Shown one piece after another: positions 22,587 through 33,579 of a stretch of DNA of 64,000 nucleotides. The notes under the pieces are model-generated. The model saw only the letters and a program-made list of their open reading frames with translations, searched no databases and had not been told where the DNA came from. This stretch comes from Sordaria brevicollis. Taxonomy: Eukaryota > Ascomycota > Sordariomycetes > Sordariales > Sordariaceae. The stretch spans positions 992,001-1,056,000 of the forward strand of contig JAUTDP010000003.1 of the NCBI GenBank assembly GCA_033439795.1, written 5' to 3'. The translations under genes were made by a program, and so were the position numbers. The first letter of the stretch is position 1, and each line of letters opens with the position of its first letter.

Positions 22587-25500
22587 ATGTTTCCCATCAG
22601 TGCGGCGGCTATGCCCGCCGTTCCAACCCGAAAAGCACTCATAGTTGTCGACCTCCAAAACGACTTTGTATCTCCCGACGGCGCCTTGCCTGTGACCGAA
22701 CCAGAAGGCTTCCTCGATCGCACCCTTGAGCTGGTCAAAGTCTTTCGTGATTCCGGCGCCGGCGATGTCGTATGGGTTCGAAGCGAGTTCGAACAACATC
22801 GCGCCCTGGCTACCGAAGGAAACACCATCGTAGCAACAGATTTTCCGCCGCGCTCTGCTGCATCAGCCAGAGGAAGACGTACCGCCTCCAAGGAACATGA
22901 CCTGAAGGTCATGGAAGCTGACGAGGAGTCGTTTCTAACCATTGTTGACGGCGTGGACAAGCCGGCGTGCGTTCGCAACGGCACAACAGGAGCTGATTTC
23001 CCCTGCGATGTCCAGACTTCCATCGTACGTGGTCGCGACTTCGTAACCACCAAATCGCACTATAGCGCATTCGCTCCAGGCCAGTCGCAACTCATTCAAC
23101 AGCTGAGGATGCGATTTGTGACGGAGATGTACGTTTGTGGTTCCCTCACCAATGTGGGTGTCTTCGCGACCGCCCTGGAAGCTGGAAAGCATGCCTACGA
23201 CATCACGATCGTGGAGGACTGCTGCGGTTACCGGTCCTACCCACGACATGTCAATACCATCCATCAGCTAGAAAAGCTTACTGGTTGTGAACTTTTGGAC
23301 TCACCAGCTCTGATTGAAAAGTTACAGCGTGCTCGGCCAAAAGATCTGGCCAAACCGGTGCATGCGACAAACCCGTCGAGCGGAATCCAGAAGGTCAACA
23401 AGCCCAGTGAGGCACAAGAGATCAAGCAGAAGGAAGACAAAATCGAGCCTGTTCCTTCCCGTGCTTCTACAACTCAGTCCACTGGTCTCTCGCCAACATT
23501 GGCCAAGGTGTCGATAGACCCCAGTAATATTACTCCGATCGAAACACCTGTTCCATTACAGACGACCACAGAATCAGCAGGCAGCTCTATAACGCAGCAA
23601 CAACACCGCCAAGCCTCAAGTAACGCTAATGTACCTCTTACACAGCCCATGGTAACCTATGGAGATCTGTCGAATCGTTTGATTGACGGTCTTGCGCCCT
23701 TGGAAGTTGCTTCCGAAGAGGAAGTTGACAACGTCGAGTCAGAACTTCTAGCCATTAACCGTCCAAACGTAGGACGTATGAGCCAATCACCATCGGGCCC
23801 CTCTGGCGTTCTCGGCACAGAGGTAAATGATGGTGTCAATCTCTCATCCTCGTCAAATGATATAAAAGTGGCCGTTAAGCCACGATCTCGACGTAACAAA
23901 ACCTCGAAGAGTTCTTCATCCAGCTCGCCATCCCAAGTCCAGGGCAATAACAAAGATCGGATCTCGGCCGAAGCGCAAAAGGCAATCAAGGATACCCCTT
24001 CAACCCCAGCAACATCAAAGCAGCCAGATCCCAACAACCTCCATTCGTCTAACGAGTCTCCAGACGCTCATCCGAAGACGTCATCAACCACCATGGAGGA
24101 TCATCGAAAGCCGTCCGTATCTGAACCTCTCTGTGAGGGAGATACCACCGTCATCAACAATGCCCTCTCGCCTGACCTCGCCGCCGATGCCTTCGAGCGC
24201 CTGCTGGAAGAGGTCAGCTGGGCAGGAATGTCCCACTTGGGCGGTGAAGTCCCGCGACGCATCGCCGTCCAGGGCGCCATCGACGAGGAAGGAAACATGC
24301 CAGTGTACCGTCATCCAGCAGACGAGTCACCGCCACTCCTCCCCTTCTCTCCAACCGTCCTCGCGATCAAGAACGAAGTTGAAAAGCACCTTGGCCATCC
24401 ACTCAACCATGTCCTAATTCAGCACTATCGAAACAGCAACGACTACATCAGCGAGCACAGCGACAAGAGCCTGGACATTGTCCGCGGTAGTTACATCGCC
24501 AACGTCAGTCTCGGCGCCGAACGAACCATGGTCCTCCGCACCAAGCGACCACCCAAAGACAAGGAGAAGAAGGACACGCCCGCGGCTGGGACTGAGACTC
24601 CCTCAACAGCGGCCGAAAAGGCCAAACGTCAAATTCAACGTGCCCCTCTTCCGCACAACTCCCTCCTCCGCATGGGTCTCCAAACGAACATGCGCTGGCT
24701 ACACGCCATTCGTCCCGACAAGCGCTCCGATCGTGACAAGTCCGCTTCCGAGCTGGCCTACAACGGAGCTCGCATCAGCTTGACTTTCCGCCAGATTGGC
24801 ACCTTCCTGAACTCTTCACAAACCAAAATTTGGGGACAGGGTGCCGTGGGAAAAACCAAAGAGGAAGCCCAGTCGGTTGTCAACGGCCAGACAGACGAGG
24901 CGGTTAGGATGCTGCAGGCCTTTGGACACGAGAACCACTCCTCGGAATTCGACTGGGAGAAGAATTATGGAGCGGGATTCAATGTCCTCCATATGGGAAG
25001 CCCGAAGAGGTTCTTTGCCGGCAGCGTCAAAGGCAAACCCTGCACAGTCGAAAATATGAGGGTGGCGCTCGCGCTGGCAGATATGGGGATTGGCGTGGCT
25101 AAGGGGGCTATTGACGCTTCTGCCTCAGACGAGGCCGTGGGGAACTTGGAAGGATGGAAGGCCGTGGGCAGGGCTCTCGTCAAGTTTGTGGACAACGACC
25201 CGGCACGGACGGAGGTCACTGGAGATATGTCCATCTTAAGGTATCTGGATGCTGTGTACGGAGCCGGCAGGAGGTATGACCAAATGACGCCGGCGCAGGT
25301 AGCGAAGAGGTTTATGAGGCTGGAGGAGGCGGGTAAGCAATGGACGGATCTCTGGTTTCTCTTTGATAAACCGGATGGGAAGCCTGAGGGTGTCAACCCA
25401 AAGCTCAAGGACACATCAGGGTTATTGAACTGGGAAGTGTATGCGAAGGAGGCTTATGCCACCGCTGCAAAACCGGGGACAACGACGACAATAACCGCCG

Positions 25501-26042
25501 AGAGTAAGACAGTCACGCTTGAAACATCCACTTCTGAAGAGCAGCAGCCGGGGCAACAGCCAGACGAGACGAACCGAGAGGACAAGGCCACGGATACCAC
25601 CAGCCAACTACCAGCCTTCTACATCTGTGGTGGCGAGGCGCCTTCCCCAGTGGACTATGCTCTTTGGCCCATGCTGCATCATGCAGTCACCAACGCCGGC
25701 GGTGACGAAGACGTGCTTCACCTTAGGGAGGGATATCTCCTCAAGTACTACAGGGCTTTTAAGCAGAGGAGTGCTGTGGCCAAGGTGCTTGGTAGCAATG
25801 CTGGTTCGGCTGCCCTTGCTGCTACCAGTGGTGACGGCGGAAAGAAGGCTAATGGTGTTGCTCAGGAGAAGAAACAAGAGGAGACCAACACGATCACGTC
25901 TCAGGAGAAGGAGACGGAGAAGGGAACTACCACTGAGGGGACTACCACTATTGAGGATGGAAATGATACCAATGCGGACAAGAGCAAGGACGAGGAGGCA
26001 GAGGAGGTTTGCGAGAAGGATGATGGTAAAGAGGAGAAGTAA
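22587..26042 (+). CDS. isochorismatase-like / AlkB-like 2OG-Fe(II) oxygenase / GST-like fusion protein
   Basis: A single exon encodes 1,151 residues. Residues of about 12-230 are an isochorismatase-family hydrolase fold. Asp22 (in VVDLQNDF) and Lys156 (TTKSHYSAF) are two members of the usual catalytic triad. At the third position, where amidase members have Cys, this protein has Gly191 (SLTNVGVFATA), as true isochorismatases such as EntB/PhzD do. A 320-residue low-complexity linker follows. Residues of about 540-760 are an AlkB-like dioxygenase: His624-x-Asp626 and His706 for iron, Arg729 and Arg735 (RISLTFR) for 2-oxoglutarate. Residues of about 800-905 look like the thioredoxin-fold half of a glutathione S-transferase (CTVENMRVALALADMGI, GDMSILRYLD), and about 1030-1085 like its helical half. 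The tail is acidic, Glu/Lys-rich. AlkB proteins demethylate nucleic acids or proteins; the real substrate here is unknown. All iron ligands are present, so the oxygenase could be active. Confidence 0.85.
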   Translation: MFPISAAAMPAVPTRKALIVVDLQNDFVSPDGALPVTEPEGFLDRTLELVKVFRDSGAGDVVWVRSEFEQHRALATEGNTIVATDFPPRSAASARGRRTASKEHDLKVMEADEESFLTIVDGVDKPACVRNGTTGADFPCDVQTSIVRGRDFVTTKSHYSAFAPGQSQLIQQLRMRFVTEMYVCGSLTNVGVFATALEAGKHAYDITIVEDCCGYRSYPRHVNTIHQLEKLTGCELLDSPALIEKLQRARPKDLAKPVHATNPSSGIQKVNKPSEAQEIKQKEDKIEPVPSRASTTQSTGLSPTLAKVSIDPSNITPIETPVPLQTTTESAGSSITQQQHRQASSNANVPLTQPMVTYGDLSNRLIDGLAPLEVASEEEVDNVESELLAINRPNVGRMSQSPSGPSGVLGTEVNDGVNLSSSSNDIKVAVKPRSRRNKTSKSSSSSSPSQVQGNNKDRISAEAQKAIKDTPSTPATSKQPDPNNLHSSNESPDAHPKTSSTTMEDHRKPSVSEPLCEGDTTVINNALSPDLAADAFERLLEEVSWAGMSHLGGEVPRRIAVQGAIDEEGNMPVYRHPADESPPLLPFSPTVLAIKNEVEKHLGHPLNHVLIQHYRNSNDYISEHSDKSLDIVRGSYIANVSLGAERTMVLRTKRPPKDKEKKDTPAAGTETPSTAAEKAKRQIQRAPLPHNSLLRMGLQTNMRWLHAIRPDKRSDRDKSASELAYNGARISLTFRQIGTFLNSSQTKIWGQGAVGKTKEEAQSVVNGQTDEAVRMLQAFGHENHSSEFDWEKNYGAGFNVLHMGSPKRFFAGSVKGKPCTVENMRVALALADMGIGVAKGAIDASASDEAVGNLEGWKAVGRALVKFVDNDPARTEVTGDMSILRYLDAVYGAGRRYDQMTPAQVAKRFMRLEEAGKQWTDLWFLFDKPDGKPEGVNPKLKDTSGLLNWEVYAKEAYATAAKPGTTTTITAESKTVTLETSTSEEQQPGQQPDETNREDKATDTTSQLPAFYICGGEAPSPVDYALWPMLHHAVTNAGGDEDVLHLREGYLLKYYRAFKQRSAVAKVLGSNAGSAALAATSGDGGKKANGVAQEKKQEETNTITSQEKETEKGTTTEGTTTIEDGNDTNADKSKDEEAEEVCEKDDGKEEK

Positions 26043-28029
26043 AGATTCCTGAAATTCGAGCAGAGTTGTATATAGGTCATGAGGTCATGAGATATGGCAG
26101 GAACATGTCAAGCTAGGGTGTCTTGATATTGTACCAAGTTGATAGGGGCTTAAAAAGGAATCTATACCCATTTGTTGAACCCCCTTCTGCTTCTCCTGTT
26201 GTAGTGTCACTGTTGTGGTATGGTTTCATGTTTTGACCTTGACCCCGAGAAGCTCGAGTCGTACTCATAGATCCAGGTCCTGAAGAGGGAATATCATCCA
26301 TTTCTATTGAATAAATGTGTAAACAAAGAGTTGACAAACATGGCGAGTGCACAACTCCACGCAAAAGCTTCTGTATTCCAAAACTTGCGTCTTCATATCC
26401 ATGTTTCAAAGCCCGTTCAGGTTAGAATACCGCATAGTAGGCCTGAAAGTCGAAGTGTCAAGTCGATCTGAAGACAAACTGGGGTGTTTCGAGCCTAGCT
26501 CTAGACGAGTACATACTATGGTATAGCATAGCAAGTACAAAAGTCCCAGAAGATGATCACAAAAACCTTTTTTATACCAAGGTGAAGAAAGGATTTCTGT
26601 GGTACCAGACACACAGCAAGGGACAACTCGGAGTCGAAGCACTTCGAAAAGTAAGTTTTTACTCTGCCTGTGAATATTCTCTGCTTCTTTTGAGGAGATG
26701 TGAGATTTCATTCGTGTTTGTATAGTAGCAATCTCTCAGCTAACAGCGCCTGTTCAAATCACTAGTCCGCTTGTCAGGTTCAAGCTAGGGGTAATCGTCA
26801 AGAGATCTGATGAAAATAGAACTCGAGATACTTGTTTCTGTGAGATGCTCATAGGATTCTTTGAGTGCTGGTGTAAACAGTTTGCCTTGGTTTGCGTCCC
26901 AGCAGAAACCAGATAGGAAGTAAGTTGCAAGGAGCAGTATATCTATAGTCATGTGGCTAAGGTGTCTTTGTCAAGATGCAAAGTTGTGATGGGAGCGTCT
27001 CCAAGTGTCCTTGTGATGGCCTTTCTACACTTCGCTCTGCTTCAACCCGTGTGAGAATTGCGCAAGGAGTTTAACAGAGTTGTAGGAAATGAGATGACGA
27101 CTCGCCTTTGAAGCCTGAATTTGCTCTCACATTCGTCGATGACGCGCCCTATCATGATATGGACGATTTTGTTGTAGTTGAGAGGTGAAGAGACAAGACA
27201 GGTGGAAGACATAGCTTGAAGGATGACTAGTCACATAGACAATGAGCGTTTCTCTGATGCAAAGCCGAACATGTAAGTGCTTTTGATTTCCTCAATTCAT
27301 CGTTCGTAGCCATTTCGAACCATCATGAATCATCATGATGTTGACGAGGTGTTATTCATTTGTGTAGACAACGACTAGGGAAAGAGTCCGGGAATAACAA
27401 CTGATGGTCGTGTCATTACAGCTCAACGAGAGCTTAGACCTGATGAGTCATCCGTTATTCATTTCATGTCCTCGACTTCATTGGCTGTAGGTTGTTCGTG
27501 ATATCGCTCCAAGCTGTATCGTTCAGTGCAAGTCGTGTAAGTGACAAAACGAGAGACTACCAAGTCCGCTAACAGCAAAGGCTGAGAAAGACTGCGATAT
27601 TTGCTAACGACATGTGCACAACACCATAGCCTTGCCACCTGTGGACCGACAAAATTACCGTCACAAAAACCGGAAATTGGCTGTCAGAGACACCGGCACG
27701 GTTGCCGACCTGGTTTTCACTGAAAGCGGAAGGCACGAGGCAACACACAGGCGGAATGAAGGCACCGGGAGGCAAGAGTGGACAGATGAAGATGGTGTTG
27801 AGTGAATGGCAATTCCGTTCACGCTGGCTGTTGAAGTCCGTGCACCTGACCCACCACGTGACAGCCCTCACTAACCCTCGCCAATGGCAGGCTCGCTGGG
27901 TCCCCACCCGCGGAAACCCACAAACTGCTGGTGTGAGAAATTCTAGAGATTCCGACCTTCCCCCTCAGCCCGTGGAAATTTCAATCCATCGTCAACCAGA
28001 CCCGACCATCCACGCAGAAATCCGTCAAG
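26043..28029. other. 2-kb intergenic region upstream of eL19
   Basis: No gene or repeat is recognised. One perfect CPC-1/Gcn4-type site lies at 27444-27450. The last 100 bases or so, with CCGACCTTCC and CCCTCAGCCC stretches, are the likely core promoter and leader of the eL19 gene. Confidence 0.5.
27444..27450. promoter_or_regulatory. TGAGTCA, possible CPC-1/Gcn4 (bZIP) binding site
   Basis: A perfect palindromic TGA(C/G)TCA site about 590 bases upstream of the eL19 start. In Neurospora the CPC-1 activator binds such sites at amino-acid biosynthetic genes. A 7-base match is expected several times by chance in a window this long, and the position is distant, so binding is only a possibility. 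Confidence 0.2.
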
Positions 28030-29235
28030 ATGTGAGTAGCATCGTCATGCCGTCCCGTTCGTTCGCGAAATGAGAGAAATGGCCGCGGGGACGAGCATTT
28101 TGGCGATTCTGAGGGAAGGAAACGATGCCTTTCAATCAAGCGCTCAGCAAATGAACACACAAGGGTTGTTCGTTTCGTCAGAATCGCCAGAACTGGTTGT
28201 CCCCGGCAGTGCAGTCCATGATGCTCATCACCGCCATCACCACCATTTCATCGCCCATTAATCACCACCGCCCCGCGACATCAAAATCGACACAGCGACA
28301 CGGATAACCGCAATCGGACAATTTCCCAAGATGCAGTTTTGGCTGACTTTTTTCCGCTCCTTTTCAGGGTTAACCTGAGGACCCAGAAGCGGCTCGCGTC
28401 CTCCGTCTTGGGCGTCGGCCAGCGCAAGATCTGGCTCGACCCCAATGAGGTCTCCGAGATCAGCAACGCCAACTCTCGCCAGACGATCCGCAAGCTCGTT
28501 GCCGATGGCCTCATCATCAAGAAGCCCGTCACCATGCACTCGCGCTCCCGCGCGCGTGAGCTCAACCTTGCCCGCCGCATTGGCCGCCACCGTGGCTTCG
28601 GTAAGCGCAAGGGTACCGCCGATGCCCGTATGCCCGAGTACGTACAGCCCGAACAATCCAACAATCACTACGACCGAGACATTTGGCAAGAGGAGGAACA
28701 TGATCACCATCGCATGGGACGAGTTACGGGAGGCTACGCTTGGGCCTGGTGGAGGACATGATTGCGACAGGGAGAGGGGGTGGCAAATGTCAAGGTTGAC
28801 ATATTTTCTTGGAGGAACGGTTTTGCTGACGGAGGCTTTTCTACGATTACAGGCAGGTTTTGTGGATGCGTCGCCAGAGGGTTCTCCGCCGTCTCCTCGT
28901 GAAGTACCGTGCTTCCGGCAAGATCGACAAGCACCTCTACCACGAGCTTTACCACCTCGCCAAGGGTAACACCTTCAAGCACAAGCGTGCCCTCGTTGAG
29001 CACGTACGTACACCCACCACAACCCGAGCGGAAGAACGCACTTGTTGGAGGACGCTGGATATTGACTTTGTTACTACAGATTCACCGTGCCAAGGCCGAG
29101 AAGGCTCGCGAGAAGGCCATCAAGGAGGAGATGGACGCCAAGCGTGCCCGCACCAAGGCCGCTCGCGAGCGCAAGCTCGAGCGCCAGGCTGCCAAGCGCA
29201 ACGCTCTCGCCGGCGAGGAGGAGGAGTCCAAGTAG
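28030..29235 (+). CDS. rpl19: 60S ribosomal protein eL19
   Basis: Four exons (28030-28031, 28368-28637, 28853-29003, 29080-29235) give 192 residues, the usual length. The first coding exon is only the bases AT: intron 1 (GTGAGT donor at 28032, acceptor ending 28367) splits the ATG between T and G. After splicing the protein begins [15 protein letters not shown], the conserved eL19 start. Conserved blocks follow: [13 protein letters not shown], the HSRSRARE segment, [21 protein letters not shown], and [16 protein letters not shown] long basic helix ends in EEEESK. eL19 is an essential part of the large cytosolic ribosomal subunit and forms an inter-subunit bridge. Intron 1 (336 bases) lies between the leader and the body, a common place for regulation in ribosomal protein genes. 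Confidence 0.95.
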
Positions 29236-31677
29236 ATTACTGGGATGATGACGTGAATGGAAGAAGACGGACATATTGGCGGCCTTGCATTCGGAGTAAT
29301 CGGTTGGGCTTCTTTTTCTGGTCGCAATTCTCTCTACATCTCCAAAATCTACGCGTGGAATCCGCTTCTGGTCGTCCGGTTTCCCTAGTTGATGGTGCTA
29401 TCACTTTCCGTGGGGTATTGTTGGTGATGCCACACTGGCGACAGCAAAAGGATGATGGCATGGGCGTTTTGCAACGTAACGTCTGGCATGGCGACAAGGG
29501 ATGTCAGTCGATGAAGGACCAAGATCACGGTGCTCTTCCGAGCAAAGATATCACATTGAGGCTCTTGATGGCCGCACGCTCTCATGGAAACAAACAGGCG
29601 TGTTGGGACACAAGGAGGCCGCAAAGGGACGGGATGCAAGGAGACAATGCGATTACGTCGTTGTTGAGCACAAGCTGCTGTTTTCCAGAATGTTTTTCAC
29701 CGCAGTGCGTGCTTGACTTTAGCTATGATACCAATTCACGCCTTCTCCATGAACTTTTTGACCGACGATTTTCGTGATTTAAAGAGCTTGCATGTGGTGA
29801 TGTAATTTCGTGTCTGGGCAAGTCGCGCCTCCAGCACTTCCTGGGGAACATATCGTGACCGTTGGGACCTCGAGGGCTCATCCGTCCTGTTGACCAGCCC
29901 TGGCAACACTGGCATGAACCATGACATCGTTATCAACTTGTCGACGATACATGATAGCACCATATCGGCTATCCGGTGTGATCAACGAGCGACATGCGCA
30001 ACGTGTGGGTCGTGAAGACGTGAACACCAGAAAATCGCGCTCCTCACTTCGTGATCATGACCGGAACTCACGATCCCATAGACACGCACGCAGACGAGCA
30101 TTGAAGAACAAGCCCACGATGGTCACGATCAGACAGTCGACCTCATCAGATCAGTCTAGACAAGCTTCAAAAAGCAAGCTCAAGATGGCATCCACGGACC
30201 AGACGTCCATCATCTACTTCCCCCGCCAACTTCCTCAGCATCGCCAACTACTCATCACCACGTCGGAACACCATACTATCTAAAGGTATAAAACTAGAGC
30301 AGCCCCAAAAGAGACCACAGCCGCTTGCTACGAGCGGTGTATCAACCAAACCCTTTGCCTTGGAAAAAGCAAGTTGGGTCAGAGATTTCCTCAAATTGTC
30401 CCTCTCAGAGTGGTGAGTGTGTGCCAGGACATTTCAGCTATTCGTCTCGCCTAAGATCATCCCGAAAGACGATGGAAGACAGCAGCTGGCGTTTAGCGGG
30501 CTCATCATACCCAGTTTAGTTGATGAAGAAAAAAAAAAGAGGGAAAAGAAATCCCAAGAAGAGGGGGAGGGGAGGAGAGGTTTATGAAGGGCTGGGCAGA
30601 GAGCCGCGGGAGGGGGAGTTTGGTGGGGGACGAACGCACGCAGCAGTTCTGTGGGGAGAACGGAATAAAAATAGTGGTGTATGATTGGTTGAGAGAGCAG
30701 AGGCTCGGGGCAAGGGTTTCCTGAGAAGAGAGGCAAGAGCGCCCCAGAGCGGTTTGGGGAAGGTCGGACTGGATCGGAGGTTGAGGGTGGGGAAGATGTG
30801 GTTATAACAGATTGATATGGGAAAACCGAGGCTGGCTGTTAGAGAGGTATGTCGGATGATAGCCGCAACACTGGCTACAGTTCGGGGAACCTGGGCGTCA
30901 CAGCCGGGTTTCTGAGCCTTCGTCACGTTTTGGTGGGGTAAAGAACTCCGGTTCGGTTGCCATCGTTCTCGAGTCCAACCTCTTGTCCTCGTCTCGAAGA
31001 TGGTTGTGACACGAGATCACAATGGTCTTTTGTGAATCAAGTTATGCGAGATCACAATGGTCTTTTGTGAATCAAGTTATGAGACTGAAGTCAGGTTATA
31101 CACTATACTCGGGTGTGGTGCTTGTTGTGAAGTTCTTAGCGTCGCCGCCGAGAACTCGAAATCCGGGGCAGTTTCCTAGGATATCGCAAGTTCGCAACTG
31201 TCACCAAGCATCGCGCTTGCCCGGTCAAGTTGACAGTTGACTTGACTAACACCGGGGACTAATTACATAACTTTTTGGGTCGTCCTTGGGAGTCATCTGC
31301 TCCAGCAAAAAAAAGAGAAGATCCAAGCAACAATCCGTGTTGTCCTCGAGCTCGGTTCTTTGCAGCGTATCCAGTCATTGTTGTTGTGGAATTGGATTGG
31401 CTGCGCAAGTTGCAAGCTTTCCCATCTTTGCGAGCCCATGTTACCGTCATTTTTTAAGTCTTTGCATATTGCCGATCCAGTTGCCGTCCCCATATCGTCC
31501 CATATCCCATATCTACCAATATCCATTCACGAGTCAACTACACTTCACTACGTGACTACACCTTTGTTAACAACCTTCTGAACATATTTGTTTTGTTTTG
31601 GATCTGACCTTTTCCTTTTCTAATCAAAACATCAACAACAACCAACTCCAGTAATTAGTTCGTCAACAACACACGTC
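29236..31677. other. 2.4-kb intergenic region between eL19 and SHMT
   Basis: No gene is recognised. It holds a short exact tandem duplication at 31012-31081 and purine-rich stretches near 30530-30600. The right end, with TATCCCATATC-type runs near 31500, is likely the promoter and leader of the SHMT gene. Confidence 0.5.
31012..31081. repeat. exact 35-base tandem duplication
   Basis: Two adjacent identical 35-base units, 31012-31046 and 31047-31081, each starting CGAGATCACAATGG. They lie in noncoding DNA about 600 bases upstream of SHMT. Identity without any mismatch suggests a recent slippage or repair event. Confidence 0.95.
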
Positions 31678-33579
31678 ATGTCGAGCTTCCAGAGCACAGC
31701 TGCTGTGCGCGCCTGCGCCCGCCGAGCTGCTTTCTCTACCACCTCCGCCGCAACTCTGACCTCGACGACATGCCGCGGCGCCGCGTCCCGGATACAGTTG
31801 CAAGGACAGAGGAGCGCGGGGTTGGCGCCTAAGAGCTGGAGGAGGTTCGCCTCGTCGTCCATTGCCAATGACAACCAGCAAAAGGTGCGCTTCTCGAAGA
31901 GCAGCGTTGGTGGTGATAATGTGATGTCGCTAACTCGATGCGCAGATGCTTGCTTCCCACTTGCAGAGTGCCGATCCCGTCATGTACGATATCATCGAAA
32001 AGGTTCGCGACATTCTCTACAAGGCAATTGTCCAGCTGTCGCATTCAACGATTAACTGAATCTTGTTGTGGCCATGTAGGAGAAGCAAAGACAGAAGCAG
32101 TTCATCAACCTTATCCCCTCCGAGAACTTCACATCCCAGGCCGTCCTCGATGCTCTAGGAAGCCCTATGCAGAGTACGTTTAGATAAAGAAAAGACGGCG
32201 GCACGAAGACCAGGAGCTGACATTCAACCAAAGACAAGTACTCTGAAGGCTATCCTGGAGCGCGTTATTACGGCGGTAACGAGTTCATCGATGCTTCTGA
32301 GAGGCTATGCCAGGACAGAGCTCTCGAGACCTTTGGCTTGAACCCCGAGGAATGGGGTGTCAACGTGCAAGGTGAGTGTTCCAACAGCTTCCCAGACAAT
32401 GCGCCGAGCTAACAACCCACCTACTCTACAGCCCTCTCCGGTGCGCCTGCGAACCTCTACGTTTACTCTGCTCTTATGGACACCCACGACCGCTTGATGG
32501 GTCTCGACCTCCCCCACGGCGGCCATCTTTCTCACGGTTACCAGACTCCCACCAAGAAGATCTCCTTCATCTCCAAGTACTTCGAGACCCTTCCCTACCG
32601 CCTCGATGAGAAGACCGGCTACATCGACTACAACAAGCTCGAGGAGATGGCCATCACCTACCGCCCCAAGATTATCGTTGCTGGCGCCTCCGCTTACAGC
32701 CGTTTGATCGATTATGCCCGTCTCCGTGAGATTTGCGACAAGGTCAACGCCTACCTTATGGCCGACATGGCTCACATCTCTGGTCTCGTGGCTGCTAAGG
32801 TCCTTCCTGGCCCCTTCAACCACGCCGATATCGTTACCACTACCAGCCACAAGTCCCTCCGCGGCCCTCGCGGTGCTATGATCTTCTTCCGCCGCGGCGT
32901 TCGTCGCACCAACAAGAAGGGCGAGAAGGAGATGTACAACCTCGAAACCCCCATTAACGCCTCCGTCTTCCCCGGCCATCAGGGCGGTCCCCACAACCAC
33001 ACCATTGCCGCCCTGGCCGTCGCCCTCAAGCAGGCTCAGAGCCCCGAGTTCCGCGCCTACCAGTCCCAGGTTCTCGCCAACGCCAAGGCGCTCGCTACTC
33101 GCCTCGGTGAGCCCAAGGATAAGAACGGCCTCGGTTACACCATCGTTTCCGGCGGCACCGACAACCATCTTGTTCTGATCGATCTCAAGCCCCAGGGCAT
33201 CGACGGCTCTCGCGTCGAGCGTGTGCTCGAACTCGTCGGTGTAGCGGCCAACAAGAACACTGTTCCCGGTGACAAGTCCGCGCTTACCCCTGGTGGTCTG
33301 CGCATCGGCACTCCCGCCATGACCACTCGCGGCTTCAACGAGGAGGACTTTGCGCGCGTGGCCGACATTATCGACCGTGCTGTGGCCATTGCTGTGCGCG
33401 TCAACAAGGCGGCCAAGGAAGACGCCGTCAAGAAGGGCAACGAGAAGGCTCAGAACAGGATCAAGACCTTCATGGAGTATCTCGGTAATGGCGAGAACGA
33501 TCCCGAAATTGTTCAGCTCAGGAGCGAGGTCGAGAGCTGGGTGGGCACGTACCCTTGCCCTTGGGACCAGTCGTCTTAG
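31678..33579 (+). CDS. shm1: serine hydroxymethyltransferase, mitochondrial
   Basis: Five exons (31678-31884, 31946-32002, 32080-32173, 32234-32371, 32432-33579) give 547 residues. The enzyme uses pyridoxal phosphate to move a one-carbon unit between serine and tetrahydrofolate. The cofactor lysine is Lys306, in the conserved [13 protein letters not shown] block. Other family blocks are [25 protein letters not shown] and [16 protein letters not shown]. The N-terminal 65 residues are rich in Arg, Ser, Ala and Thr without acidic residues (for example [14 protein letters not shown]), a mitochondrial presequence. This distinguishes it from the cytosolic paralogue that Neurospora calls for. The C-terminus [13 protein letters not shown] is typical. 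It supplies mitochondrial glycine and one-carbon units. The symbol follows yeast usage. Confidence 0.95.

Noticed and set aside
28032..28367. ATGATGC and CTGA words in eL19 intron 1 as a C/D snoRNA
   Set aside because: The boxes are about 125 bases apart, with no terminal stem or guide, which is too far for a typical C/D RNA.
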